A stretch of DNA of 64,000 nt from Modestobacter sp. L9-4 (GTDB lineage: Bacteria > Actinomycetota > Actinomycetes > Mycobacteriales > Geodermatophilaceae), in NCBI RefSeq assembly GCF_019112525.1, contig NZ_CP077800.1, forward strand, positions 2,542,001 to 2,606,000. Direction: 5' to 3'. This document shows, in pieces, positions 16,301-25,740 of the stretch (position 1 is its first letter; each line of letters starts with the position of its first letter). The notes under the pieces are model-generated. The model was not told the origin of the DNA. It ran no database searches and saw only the letters and a list, made by a program, of their open reading frames with translations. The translations under genes were made by a program, and so were the position numbers.

Positions 16301-18451
16301 TCAGGCCCGGGCACCCGCCGGGACGTCGTCCACGGTGTCGGCCGGTGCCGGGTCGGCGGCCGGCTCGGGGTGGCCGAGGTCGGTGAGCCAGCCGCGCAGC
16401 ACGCGGTGCAGGTGCTCGGCACCGACGACCTCGCCGGGGTCCGCCCACGCCTTGGGCGCGAGCAGGAAGCCGTGCTGCTGCGGCCCGCCGAGCGCACCGT
16501 GCGACCCGACGTGCGGCTCGAAGGGGGACGCCTCGTCGGTGACCGGGTCGTAGGCGCTGTTGACCACGATGTCGGGGCAGTGCGCGAACCCCGAGCCGCG
16601 GGCCACCAGGGCGGCCGCGTGCGGTCCGTAGGGTGCCAGCGGGTCGGTGCCGATGACCACGCCGGTGCGCAGCCGGTGCAGCCCCTCGCGGCCGAGCACC
16701 ACCGGACCGAACTCCTCGGAGTGCACGAGCATGAAGCCGATGCCGGCGTGGTCGACCAGGCTGGGGAGCAGGTCGGGCCAGTGCCGCTCGATGGTCTCGA
16801 GCGGCACCCGGCCGGGGTGGTCGGTGAAGGACACCATCGCCATGTGGCCGGAGACGGTGACCACGACGCCGGGGGCGACCCGGGTGACCGCACCGGGCTC
16901 GCCGGGCGGGGTGGGCGCCTCGCGGGCGGCCGAGCGCTCGGCCCGGGCGCGCAGCCGGCTGGCCACCAGACCGCCGCCGGAGGCCGCCTCGGCCAGCGCG
17001 GTGGTCATCTGCCAGCCGGGCGTCGTCCGGGTGCGGGCCGGGGGCAGCAGACCGAGCAGCCGCCGGGACGGCGCCGGGGGCTCGGCCCCGGCGAGGCGGC
17101 CGACGAGCTCCTCGACGGTCTCGCCGAACCGGTCGGCGAACGACGCGCCCTGGGTCTGGCCGTGGTCGGACAGGCAGACCAGGTGGTAGGGCCGCGGCGC
17201 GAGCTGGCTGGCCCGCCACAGCCGGCCGATCTGCTGGTCGATGCGCCGCAGCACCTCCAGCGCGTCGAACCGCTCGATGCCGGAGTGGTGGGCGACCTCG
17301 TCGTAGCCGACGAAGTCCGCGTAGACGACCGGCCGCCCGGCCAGCACGTCCTCGACGATCGCGTTGACCACGACGTCGCGGGTGAGCACGGTGGTCGCCG
17401 GGCGGGCCAGCGGGTAGAGGCCGCCGCGCCGGATCCGCGGCCGGACGTCGGCGCGCCGCTGGGCCGCGGCGGCGGACAGCTCGCGGAGCACGTCCACGGC
17501 GTAGACGCCCAGGGTGCGCAGCACGTTGACCGGGTTGGCGAAGTAGCCGTAGTAGCCGGCGCCGATCCGGTCGCGGCGGCGGCGCTCCCGGCGCGAGCCG
17601 CGGCCCACGACGGCCAGCGAGCTCATGGTCAGCGACACGTGCGCGGCGTCGCCGGTGAACAGGTTGCCGCGGCCGGCGCCGTCGGGGGCGAGCAGCCCGC
17701 GCCCGTCGGAGTGCCGGCGCTCGATCTCGGCGGCGTCGCCGGGGGAGGAGACCGTGACGACCCGGTCGTGCTCCTTCTCGTACCAGCGGAACCCCAGGAC
17801 GTCGTCGTTGGAGCCCTGCAGGATGCCGCACTGGCTGGCCCCGGTCTGCGAGCTCCAGTCGGTGTGCCAGGCGCGGAGCTCGTGGCTGCCCGAGCGCAGC
17901 CAGGCGGCCAGCGTGGGCATCGAGCCGTCGCGGACGGCGCGGCGGGCGACCCCGTGGCCGAGCCCGTCGATCTGCAGGAACACCACGCCCGGCGGGCACT
18001 CCGCGGCCTCGGGGGTGCCGCTGCCGCGGCGGCGGGTGCGGCGGAAGAAGACCTCGTCCTCGTTGACCGCCAGCACGCTGCTGATGACTCCGGCGGTGCC
18101 CGCCATGGCCAGCGCCACGACGAGCGCGGTGCTGAAGCTGCGCACCTCCACCCCGGGGATGGCGTTGAGCACGGCCAGCACGCCGCCGCCGGACAGCAGG
18201 AAGCTGCCCAGCCCGAAGGTGAACACCGCGACCGGCAGCGCGATCCGCATGACCAGCGGCCAGACCAGCGCGGCGAGCAGGCCCAGCACCAGCGCGGCGA
18301 CCGGCGGCTGCCACCACGAGTCCATGGCGAACCCGGACAGCCAGGCGTCCAGGGCGACGAGCACGCCGGTGACGGTGGCCCACACCAGCAGCAGCCGGGC
18401 CAGCGTGCGGCCGCCGCGCAGCACCCGCCCCGGGTGGCTCGGCGTGCTCAC
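16301..18451 (-). CDS. Membrane-anchored alkaline-phosphatase-superfamily protein
   Basis: A 716-residue protein from a GTG at 18451 that overlaps the DedA stop (GTGA). Residues 15-130 hold four hydrophobic segments similar to the small phage-holin-family membrane domain. The remainder is an alkaline-phosphatase/phosphodiesterase fold. VVFLQIDGLGHGVA opens it, TGASQC supplies the likely nucleophile region, FVGYDEVAHHSG carries metal-binding Asp and His, and LSDHGQTQG gives the DHG metal motif. It probably cleaves phosphate esters or phosphonates at the membrane, perhaps lipid or glycopolymer headgroups. It is the last gene of a three-gene overlapping operon (MBL, DedA, this). Confidence 0.82.
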   Translation of the reverse strand: MSTPSHPGRVLRGGRTLARLLLVWATVTGVLVALDAWLSGFAMDSWWQPPVAALVLGLLAALVWPLVMRIALPVAVFTFGLGSFLLSGGGVLAVLNAIPGVEVRSFSTALVVALAMAGTAGVISSVLAVNEDEVFFRRTRRRGSGTPEAAECPPGVVFLQIDGLGHGVARRAVRDGSMPTLAAWLRSGSHELRAWHTDWSSQTGASQCGILQGSNDDVLGFRWYEKEHDRVVTVSSPGDAAEIERRHSDGRGLLAPDGAGRGNLFTGDAAHVSLTMSSLAVVGRGSRRERRRRDRIGAGYYGYFANPVNVLRTLGVYAVDVLRELSAAAAQRRADVRPRIRRGGLYPLARPATTVLTRDVVVNAIVEDVLAGRPVVYADFVGYDEVAHHSGIERFDALEVLRRIDQQIGRLWRASQLAPRPYHLVCLSDHGQTQGASFADRFGETVEELVGRLAGAEPPAPSRRLLGLLPPARTRTTPGWQMTTALAEAASGGGLVASRLRARAERSAAREAPTPPGEPGAVTRVAPGVVVTVSGHMAMVSFTDHPGRVPLETIERHWPDLLPSLVDHAGIGFMLVHSEEFGPVVLGREGLHRLRTGVVIGTDPLAPYGPHAAALVARGSGFAHCPDIVVNSAYDPVTDEASPFEPHVGSHGALGGPQQHGFLLAPKAWADPGEVVGAEHLHRVLRGWLTDLGHPEPAADPAPADTVDDVPAGARA

Positions 18452-19077
18452 GTCGTCCGGGAGCCGGTCGAGGAGGAGTCGGGGTGCCGGTGCCGCCGGC
18501 GGCGGGCGGCGACCAGGTTGAGCACCACGCCGACCAGCAGCACGAGCACGGTGGCGATGAGGGTGGCCACCAGCGGGGAGTCGAACACCCCGCCGCTGAC
18601 CACGCCGAGCAGCGCGTAGGCCACCGCCCACAGCAGCGCCGCGGCCAGCGACGCCGGCAGCAGCCGCCGCCACGGGTAGGCCAGCGCACCGGCGGCGACC
18701 AGCACCGGGATGCGGCCGGCGGGCAGCAGCCGGCCGACGACGACGATCTGCCAGCCGTGCCGGCGGAACTGCTCGCGCACCTCGTCGATGCGGTCGGCGT
18801 GCTGCCCGCGGGACACCCAGCGCACCGCCGAGGGGCCGCCGAACCGGCAGACGGTGAACGTGACGACGTCCCCGACGAAGGCGCCCAGGGTCGACAGCAG
18901 CACGACCACCGGCAGCGAGAGCTGCCCGCCGCTGACGGCCACCGCGGCGGCCGCGCCGACGACGGCGCCGGTGGGCACGACCGGGACGACCGAGCCCAGC
19001 AGCACCCCGCCGAAGACCAGCGGGTAGCCCAGCGAGCTGCCGTCGGTCCAGCTGACGGCCAGGACGTCGACCGTCAC
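18448..19077 (-). CDS. DedA-family membrane protein
   Basis: A 209-residue DedA/SNARE-associated (VTT-domain) protein. It opens with hydrophobic segments and carries the family features LGAFVGDVVTFTVCRFGG and VVVGRLLPAGRIPVLVAAGALAYPWRRLL, the latter holding the conserved Arg and Pro of the re-entrant loop. DedA proteins are linked to recycling (flipping) of undecaprenyl phosphate or phospholipids. The GTG start at 19077 overlaps the stop of the upstream MBL gene and its own stop overlaps the next start, so the three genes should be translated together. Confidence 0.9.
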   Translation of the reverse strand: MTVDVLAVSWTDGSSLGYPLVFGGVLLGSVVPVVPTGAVVGAAAAVAVSGGQLSLPVVVLLSTLGAFVGDVVTFTVCRFGGPSAVRWVSRGQHADRIDEVREQFRRHGWQIVVVGRLLPAGRIPVLVAAGALAYPWRRLLPASLAAALLWAVAYALLGVVSGGVFDSPLVATLIATVLVLLVGVVLNLVAARRRRHRHPDSSSTGSRTT

Positions 19078-19901
19078 GACCCGCCCTCGACCGGCGCGGG
19101 CAGCACGACGGGGGAGCCGGGCGCGGTGAGCGCGACCTGGGTGGGGGCACCGCCGGCGGCGGCGAGGGCCGCGACGTCGGTGGCGAAGCGGCGCGGCGGG
19201 TCGACGAGCAGGTCGCGCATCCGCGTCCGCCATGGGCTGGGCAGCGAGCACAGCCCGGCGATCGCGTACGTGCCCCAGTGCACCGGGACGGCGACCTGCG
19301 GGCGCAGCTGCTGCACCGCCGCGGCGGCCCCGGCCGGGTCGAGGTGGCCGGGGCCGAGGGAGGGGCCCCAGCCCCACACCGGCACCAGCGCCACGTCGAT
19401 GCCGTCGTCGCCCAGGTCGGTCATCCCGGGGAAGGCGTCGGTGTCGCCGGCGGCGTAGACGGTGACGCCGTCGCCGCGCAGCAGGTGGCCGACGGCCGGG
19501 GCGTGCGGGCCGTGGGTGAGCCGCGGCCCCCAGCGGTGCGCGGCGTGGTCGGCGTGGGTGGCGGTGACGGTGAGGCTGCCGTCGGTGAGGCTCTCGCCCG
19601 GGCCCAGCTCCTGCACGGCGGTGAACCCGTGCCGGGTCAGCCACCGCCCGGCCCCGCGCGGGACGACGATCGGCGTGCTGCGGCCGAGCAGCCGCAGCGA
19701 GGGCAGGTGCAGGTGGTCGTTGTGCAGGTGCGAGATCAGCACCAGGTCCACGCCGGCCCAGCTGGTCGCCGGCAGCGGGGCCACCATCCGGCGCAGCGGG
19801 CCCAGGGTCGGGGTGAGCAGCGGGTCGGTGAGGACGGTGCGGCCGGCGAGCTCGGCCCGGACGGTCGAGTGGCCGAGGAAGTGCAGCGACGGCGTGCTCA
19901 C
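19074..19901 (-). CDS. Metallo-beta-lactamase-fold hydrolase (UlaG/NAPE-PLD-like)
   Basis: A 275-residue MBL-fold protein starting VSTPSLHFLGHSTV; a GTG eight codons upstream is also possible. Metal-binding motifs are HLHNDHLH near residue 58, HADHAAH near residue 119, the Asp of YAAGDTDAF, and VPVHWGTY near residue 215. This layout matches the branch that includes UlaG and N-acyl-phosphatidylethanolamine phospholipase D. It starts the operon with DedA and the phosphatase, which suggests that all three act on membrane phospholipid or polyprenyl phosphate metabolism. That link is inference. Confidence 0.88.
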   Translation of the reverse strand: MSTPSLHFLGHSTVRAELAGRTVLTDPLLTPTLGPLRRMVAPLPATSWAGVDLVLISHLHNDHLHLPSLRLLGRSTPIVVPRGAGRWLTRHGFTAVQELGPGESLTDGSLTVTATHADHAAHRWGPRLTHGPHAPAVGHLLRGDGVTVYAAGDTDAFPGMTDLGDDGIDVALVPVWGWGPSLGPGHLDPAGAAAAVQQLRPQVAVPVHWGTYAIAGLCSLPSPWRTRMRDLLVDPPRRFATDVAALAAAGGAPTQVALTAPGSPVVLPAPVEGGS

Positions 19902-19935
19902 CGGCCCAGTATCGGTGGTGCCCACCGCCGGGTGG

Positions 19936-22551
19936 TCACGCCTGGGCGTGGGCGCGCGGCACCGGCAGCGGGGTGGGCAGCGTCGTCGAGGGGTGCCGCA
20001 GCAGGGTGGCGACCTGGCCGGCGGTGAGCCCGCTGGGCAGCACGGGCCCGGTGACCGCCATCTGGCACGCGGCGCCGATGGCGGCGAGGAGCTCGGGGCT
20101 GCCGACGCCGCTGGCGAAGGTGTAGACGTCGAAGGCGGCGGCGCTGGAGGCGATGGCGGTGAGCACCCGCATCGTCCGGTCGAGGTCGCCGGGGGCGGCG
20201 AGACCGCGCACGTCCACCTGGACGGTGTCCAGGGGGAGGCGGGCCAGCTGCGACCACAGCGTGGAGCCCATGCCGAAGTCGTTGAGGCACAGGTGCACCC
20301 CGGCGGCGCGCACGGTGTGGAGCGCGGGGATGAGCCCGGCCGACGACGTCTGCAGGACCTCCTCGTCGAAGGCCAGGGCCAGCTGGCGGGGTGCCAGACC
20401 GGCCTCGGCCAGCGCCGCGGTGATCTCCCCGGCGAGCTCGTCGGCGCGCACCTGACCGGCGGGCAGGTCGAACCCCAGCGTCAGCTCGCCGTCCAGGGCG
20501 GCGACCTCGGCGCAGGCCTGGCGGAGCAGCCACTGCTGCAGCGCCCCGTTGACCCCCTGCCGCTCGGCGGCCGCCCACAGCTCGGGGGCCGGCAGCACAC
20601 CGAGCACCGGGTGCACCCACACCGGGGTGCTGTGCAGCCCGTAGACCTCGCCGGTGTCGCTGGTGGTCACCACGTCGTAGCGCAGCTGCACCTCACCGGC
20701 GTCCATGGCGGCGGCGACGTCGCTGCTGGCGGTGGCCCGGGCCGACGGGTCGTCGGTGTGCACCCGCCAGCAGCCCTTGCCGGCCTGCTTCGCCTCGCCG
20801 AGCGCGGCGTCGGCCAGCCGGAAGGCGTGCTGACCGCCGCCGGGGTGCAGCTGGGCCAGCCCGACGCTGGCGCCGACGGTGAAGCTGCGGTTGCCGACCC
20901 GGTAGGGGTGGGCCAGGACGTCGACGACCCGCCCGGCCGCCTCGACGGCGTCCTCCTCGGCGCCGGCCACGAGGACGGCGAACTCGTCGCCGCCGAGGCG
21001 GGCGACCAGGTCGTCGGTGCGCAGCAGGCTCTGCAGCCGGCGGGCCACCTCGACCAGCAGCAGGTCGCCGGCCTCGTGCCCCGCGGAGTCGTTGACGGCC
21101 TTGAAGCCGTCGAGGTCGAGCACCAGCAGGCAGCGCTGCCCGGTGGCGGAGGTGACCGCGGCCATCTCCTGGAACAGCATCGCCCGGTTGGGCAGCCGGG
21201 TGAGGTGGTCGGTGAAGGCCATCCGCTCCAGCTCGCGCTCGCGGCGGCGGCGGGTGGTGACGTCGCGCAGGTGCAGCACCCGCCGGCCGCTGCCGGGGCG
21301 CTCGTGGTGGGTGACCTCGAGCTCGCGCGGCTCGCCACCGGCGTCCTGCACGCGCAGGTGCAGGGCGGGGGCGACCTCGCCGGTGCCGACGGCCAGCTCG
21401 AGGCGCACCCGGGCACGGTCCTCGACGTGCAGCAGGTCCAGCAGCGAAGGGTGCAGGTCCGAGTCGAGGACGCCCAGCAGAGTGCGGGCCGCGGGGGAGG
21501 TGAACTCCAGGCGGAGGTCGGCGTCGACGATGGCCACGCCGTCGGAGCTGGCCTCCACCAGCCCGCGGAAGTCCTCCTCGCTGCGGACCAGTTCGGCCTG
21601 CACGCGCCCGCTCTCCCGGATGCGCAGCACGATCCGCACCAGCAGCATCGTGATGACCACGGCGGTGCAGGCGATCGCGCCGTCGTGCAGCGGCATGTCG
21701 CGCACGATCGCGGTGAGCAGCGTGATCGGGACGCCGACCAGCGCGGCGACCTGCACGGCGACCCCGGCGGCGTTGACGCCCGGGGTGGCGTCGGCCGGTG
21801 AGCTGCTCGCCGCCGCGTCGACGGCGAGCCGGACGGCCCGGACGGAGACGACGAGCGCGGCGGCGACGGCAGCGTCGGCGGCCCAGGCCCAGGGGGCGGA
21901 GGGCACCACGATGTAGACCGCCTGCAGCGCCGAGCCGGCGCCGACCAGGGCGGTCATCGCGATGACCGCGGTGGCCGACCGGCGCACGGCCTTGGTGGAG
22001 ACCGTGCACAGGGCGCCCACGACGCCGATCGCGACCGCCGGGTAGGCGCCGTAGCCGGCCACGAGGGGGATCAGGTCGGCGCGCACGGCGCCGGGGGACA
22101 GCGCGGGGGACAGGACCAGCACGTCGGCCACGACGACGAGGGCGAAGGCGACCATCACCCCGTCGACGACCAGCAGCGGCCAGTTGGTGCCGCGGACCCG
22201 GCCGCCGAGCAGGGCCGCGCTGACCGGCGGGCCGAACGCGCTCACCAGCACCAGCAGGTCACCGGGGCCCAGGGCGCCGATGCCGCCGCCGATGCCGAGG
22301 CCGGTGGCCAGGCTCGCCACCGTGAACACCAGCGAGCTGATGCCGAGCACCTGCCAGGGCAGCCGGTCGCGGCGGCTCATCTGCCGGGTGAGCCGGCGGC
22401 AGTGCCAGGCGGCCCAGCCGCCGACGAGGGCCAGCACCAGGTTGTCCCACTCCGGCACGGAGCCGGGTGAGCTGGACGGGCCGGTGGCGGCCAGGGCCAG
22501 CAGGGTGGCCACGAGCACCGCGGTCAGCGGGGCACGACGGAAGGGGTTCAC
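19936..22551 (-). CDS. Membrane GGDEF protein with degenerate EAL domain
   Basis: An 871-residue protein. About eight hydrophobic segments occupy residues 1-290. A PAS-like domain follows near 315-430 and a GGDEF domain with intact GGDEF near 517. The C-terminal EAL-type domain has lost catalysis: EAL is replaced by HST, DDFGTG by NDFGMG, the catalytic Lys by Gln (VQVDV), and EGVET by SGVGS. It should therefore make c-di-GMP and could use the EAL fold only for binding or regulation. The GTG start overlaps the stop of the upstream EAL protein. Confidence 0.9.
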   Translation of the reverse strand: MNPFRRAPLTAVLVATLLALAATGPSSSPGSVPEWDNLVLALVGGWAAWHCRRLTRQMSRRDRLPWQVLGISSLVFTVASLATGLGIGGGIGALGPGDLLVLVSAFGPPVSAALLGGRVRGTNWPLLVVDGVMVAFALVVVADVLVLSPALSPGAVRADLIPLVAGYGAYPAVAIGVVGALCTVSTKAVRRSATAVIAMTALVGAGSALQAVYIVVPSAPWAWAADAAVAAALVVSVRAVRLAVDAAASSSPADATPGVNAAGVAVQVAALVGVPITLLTAIVRDMPLHDGAIACTAVVITMLLVRIVLRIRESGRVQAELVRSEEDFRGLVEASSDGVAIVDADLRLEFTSPAARTLLGVLDSDLHPSLLDLLHVEDRARVRLELAVGTGEVAPALHLRVQDAGGEPRELEVTHHERPGSGRRVLHLRDVTTRRRRERELERMAFTDHLTRLPNRAMLFQEMAAVTSATGQRCLLVLDLDGFKAVNDSAGHEAGDLLLVEVARRLQSLLRTDDLVARLGGDEFAVLVAGAEEDAVEAAGRVVDVLAHPYRVGNRSFTVGASVGLAQLHPGGGQHAFRLADAALGEAKQAGKGCWRVHTDDPSARATASSDVAAAMDAGEVQLRYDVVTTSDTGEVYGLHSTPVWVHPVLGVLPAPELWAAAERQGVNGALQQWLLRQACAEVAALDGELTLGFDLPAGQVRADELAGEITAALAEAGLAPRQLALAFDEEVLQTSSAGLIPALHTVRAAGVHLCLNDFGMGSTLWSQLARLPLDTVQVDVRGLAAPGDLDRTMRVLTAIASSAAAFDVYTFASGVGSPELLAAIGAACQMAVTGPVLPSGLTAGQVATLLRHPSTTLPTPLPVPRAHAQA

Positions 22552-25214
22552 GACGCCGTCCCGTCAGCCGGGCCGGCGGTACGGGTGGCGGTGCGCGGGC
22601 CGGGGATGCCGGGCAGCCCGGTGGCCAGCGCGTCGGCGTCCAGCGGGCGGGAGAGCAGGAAGCCCTGGATGAAGCGGTGGCCCATGTCGCGCAGCAGCTG
22701 CAGCTCGGGCTGGGTCTCGACGCCCTCGACGATCACCGCGAGCCCCAGGCTGGTGCCCAGGTGCAGCACCGAGGAGCACAGCGCGCGGCGCTGCGGGTCG
22801 GTCTCGACGTCGGCGAGGAAGGCGCGGTCCATCTTCAGCACGTCGATGGGCAGGCCCACGAGGTAGGCCAGCGACGACCAGCCGGTGCCGAAGTCGTCGA
22901 CGGCGATCCGGACGCCGAGCTGGCGCAGCGTGGCCAGGTCGTCGGTGACGTGGGCGTCGTCGAGCAGCACCGACTCGGTGATCTCCAGGACCAGCCGGGC
23001 GGCGGGCAGGCCGCTGGTCTCCAGCGCCTGCAGGACGTCGGCGACCAGCTCGCCGCTGCGCACGTGCCGCGCGGAGATGTTGACCGCGACGCCGAGGTCG
23101 CGGTGCGGCCCGGCGGCGAGGGTGGACATGGCCTCGGCCAGCACCCAGCGGCTGAGCTCGGTGATCAGCGCCGACTCCTCGGCCAGCGGGATGAACTCGG
23201 CGGGGGAGACCTCGCCGTAGGTGGGGTGCCGCCAGCGCAGCAGGGCCTCAACCGACACGGTGCGGTGCAGGGCCAGGTCGACGACCGGCTGGTAGACCAG
23301 CCGCAGCTGGCCGAGCTCGAGGGCGCGGTGCAGGTCGGTGCGCAGCGACTCCTGGCGGTCCTGGGTGATGCGCAGGGCGTCGGAGTGGCGGCGCACCCGG
23401 CCGGGGCCCGCGGCGCGGGCGCTGCGCAGCGCCAGGTCGCCGCGGCGCAGCCCCTCGCCGGCATCGACGTCGGAGCCGAGGGAGGCGATGCCGGCGACCG
23501 CGGTGAGCCGCAGCGTGCCGGTGCCGGTGGCGACCGGTTCGACGGCGGCGACGAGCCGGGTGGCGACCACCTCGGCGTCGGCGATGGTGCCGTCGACCAG
23601 CACGGCGAACTCGGCCCCGCCGGCGCGGGCCAGCCAGTCGTCGCCGCGCAGGGCGCGGGTGAAGCGGGTGGTCAGCTCGCGCAGCACCGGCAGGTCGTCG
23701 ACGCCGGGCAGGCCGTCGACGCCGAGCAGCACGAGTGAGGTGGCGGGCACGGCCGGGTCGCGCAGCAGGGCACCGAGCCGCGTGGTCAGCGCCGAGCGGT
23801 TGGGCAGCCCGGTGGCCGGGTCGGTGGTGGTGAAGGCGGCGAGGTCGGGCTCGGTGGGCGCCGGTGCGGTGGCGGTGACGTCGCGGCAGTAGAGCACCAG
23901 CCCGCCGACGTCGGGGTCGCTGCGCAGGTCGCGCACCTGGGCCTGGATGAGCCGCCAGCGACCGTCGGCGTGCCGGATCCGGGCGTTGCGGGTCTTGCTG
24001 TGGCCGGCCTCGGCGGACACCGCGGACAGGGCGGTGGTCACGCTCGCGGCGTCGTCGGGGTGGACGACGTCGGTCATCCGGCCGCCGACGATGAGTGCCG
24101 GGTCCAGGCCCAGCAGGTCGGTGATGGAGGGGGAGACCCAGCGGACGGTGAGCTGGTCGTCGAGGATCACGACCGGGTCGGCGCTGCTGCGCACCAGGGC
24201 GCGGAAGTAGGCCTCGCTGCGCTGCAGCTCGGTGGTCAGCTGCTGCTCGGTGCGCCAGGAGACGGCCTGGTGGGCCAGCAGGGCGCCCAGGCCGAGGATG
24301 CCCAGCGTCGTGCCGAAGACGGTCAGCCGGCCGGTCACGAGCACGCTGACCAGCAGCAGGCAGCCGCCGGCCATCGCGGTGCAGTGCGGCAGCAGGGCCC
24401 CCAGGGTGGAGCCGCCCTGGCTGTCGGCCGGGACCGGCCGGTCGTCGGGACGGTCGGCGCGGCAGGCGACGACCAGCAGGCCGAGCCCGAGGACGCTGGC
24501 CGCGCAGGCCAGGTACTGGACGGTGCCCGGGCCGTCCGCGACGGAGGAGAAGGCGCCGGCCAGTGCGGTGGCGACCTGGGCGGCGAACAGCAGCCAGCCG
24601 ATCGTGCGCTGCCGCACGGAGGCGAGGGCGACGAAGACCAGGGACAGGCCGGTGCCCAGCGCGATGCTGGCCAGGAGGGCGAACAGCGCGACCGTCTGGG
24701 GGAGGGAGAGCACCCCGGACGAGCCGATCGTCAGCCGGTAGACCGTGTGCACGGTCAGCAGGTCGGCGAGCACGAACAGGGTGAGCATCGTGGCCAGCTG
24801 TGCCCGGGCCGCCCGCAGGGGCGCCCGGTCCAGCATCCGGAACACCGCGACGACGACGAGCAGCTGGCCGGGGACGCTGCCCAGCGCCGTCTGGCCCATG
24901 GGCAGCACCGCGCCCAGGGCGAGTGCCCCCAGGGTGCTCACCGCGACGGAGACGACGTACCAGCGCCAGCCCGCGGGGTGGGCGCTGGTGCGGCCGCTGC
25001 GGGTCAGCTGGACCAGGACGACCGCGACGGCCAGGAAGTTGAGCGTGACGGCCACCGGGACCGCCAGACCGCCGGGCAGCAGACCGGCCGCGAGCGTGGC
25101 GAGGGCGGCCAGGGCGGCGAGGAGCAGGTGCCGGCTGATGGCGGGGGAGGCCGTGCCGCCATGTCGAGGGGCGGTCACGGCCCGCGCCGGTGCGGCGAGG
25201 ACTCCGGTGGTCAC
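22548..25214 (-). CDS. Membrane c-di-GMP phosphodiesterase with degenerate GGDEF domain
   Basis: An 888-residue protein from a GTG at 25214. Hydrophobic segments fill residues 20-300, then a PAS domain, then a GGDEF-like domain reading GGAEF near 533, then a complete EAL domain. EALLRWRHP lies near 657, with NISARH, EITES, DDFGTGWSSL, KMDR and EGVET all in place. It should hydrolyse c-di-GMP, with the Asp-to-Ala change abolishing cyclase activity. It is architecturally the twin of the downstream protein, whose defects are the reverse. The two overlap by 4 nt. Confidence 0.92.
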   Translation of the reverse strand: MTTGVLAAPARAVTAPRHGGTASPAISRHLLLAALAALATLAAGLLPGGLAVPVAVTLNFLAVAVVLVQLTRSGRTSAHPAGWRWYVVSVAVSTLGALALGAVLPMGQTALGSVPGQLLVVVAVFRMLDRAPLRAARAQLATMLTLFVLADLLTVHTVYRLTIGSSGVLSLPQTVALFALLASIALGTGLSLVFVALASVRQRTIGWLLFAAQVATALAGAFSSVADGPGTVQYLACAASVLGLGLLVVACRADRPDDRPVPADSQGGSTLGALLPHCTAMAGGCLLLVSVLVTGRLTVFGTTLGILGLGALLAHQAVSWRTEQQLTTELQRSEAYFRALVRSSADPVVILDDQLTVRWVSPSITDLLGLDPALIVGGRMTDVVHPDDAASVTTALSAVSAEAGHSKTRNARIRHADGRWRLIQAQVRDLRSDPDVGGLVLYCRDVTATAPAPTEPDLAAFTTTDPATGLPNRSALTTRLGALLRDPAVPATSLVLLGVDGLPGVDDLPVLRELTTRFTRALRGDDWLARAGGAEFAVLVDGTIADAEVVATRLVAAVEPVATGTGTLRLTAVAGIASLGSDVDAGEGLRRGDLALRSARAAGPGRVRRHSDALRITQDRQESLRTDLHRALELGQLRLVYQPVVDLALHRTVSVEALLRWRHPTYGEVSPAEFIPLAEESALITELSRWVLAEAMSTLAAGPHRDLGVAVNISARHVRSGELVADVLQALETSGLPAARLVLEITESVLLDDAHVTDDLATLRQLGVRIAVDDFGTGWSSLAYLVGLPIDVLKMDRAFLADVETDPQRRALCSSVLHLGTSLGLAVIVEGVETQPELQLLRDMGHRFIQGFLLSRPLDADALATGLPGIPGPRTATRTAGPADGTAS

Positions 25215-25288
25215 CCGTCAGTTGTCGGGACGCCCGCCGCCGTCCTGCACCCGCACGCGGGTGCCCTCACCCCAAGGAGGAGGTCAGG

Positions 25289-25534
25289 TCACCAGCGCAG
25301 CGGCTGGGTGGCGCGCGAGTCCGCGGTGCGGCAGGCGCGGCAGTGGCCCCAGGTGGTGATGCGGGCGGGGCTGCTGGGCTCGCCGCACTCGGGGCAGTCG
25401 ACGGTGGCGCCGGGGAGGGTCTCGGCCCGGGCGGCGTGGACCGCCGGGTCGCCGGCACAGGAGCAGCCGGGGTCGGCGTCCGTGCAGCCTGCGGGGTTGA
25501 TCGCGATGGTGCGCCTCCTGGTGTCTGTGATCAC
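25289..25534 (-). CDS. Small zinc-ribbon-like protein
   Basis: A frame of up to 81 residues with several Cys pairs: CTDADPGCSC, DCPECG and HCRACR, the last two likely forming a zinc ribbon. A GTG at 25534 is the annotated start. However, a perfect AGGAGG (25514-25519, complement) lies 6 nt before an ATC codon at 25507, which would give a 72-residue protein from a rare start codon. It sits between the c-di-GMP genes and the divergent fdh operon. The function is unknown, and the gene itself is only moderately supported. Confidence 0.5.
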   Translation of the reverse strand: MITDTRRRTIAINPAGCTDADPGCSCAGDPAVHAARAETLPGATVDCPECGEPSSPARITTWGHCRACRTADSRATQPLRW

Positions 25535-25740
25535 GGTACTGGCCCGCGCCAGCCCCTCGACCCGTTTTCTCCTGCCGACAGTCGCCGGCGACGGTGGGTG
25601 AGCGGCCGACCACGCGCGGGACGAGGCCGGTGCCGCCGGTCGTTCCGTCACCGCGCAACCGTCCGGCGGGGTGCGGACCCGACCCGCCGAGCGGTGGGGT
25701 GGACGCGCGTCGTGCGTGACCTGGTGGCAAGCTCACGAAC

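Noticed and set aside
16215-18689. 824-codon frame opposite the phosphatase reading frame
   Set aside because: Out-of-frame Arg/Pro/Ala-rich shadow of the phosphatase and DedA genes.
19462-21801. 779-codon plus-strand frame across the GGDEF gene
   Set aside because: Shadow of the minus-strand MBL and GGDEF genes; no domain or start signal.
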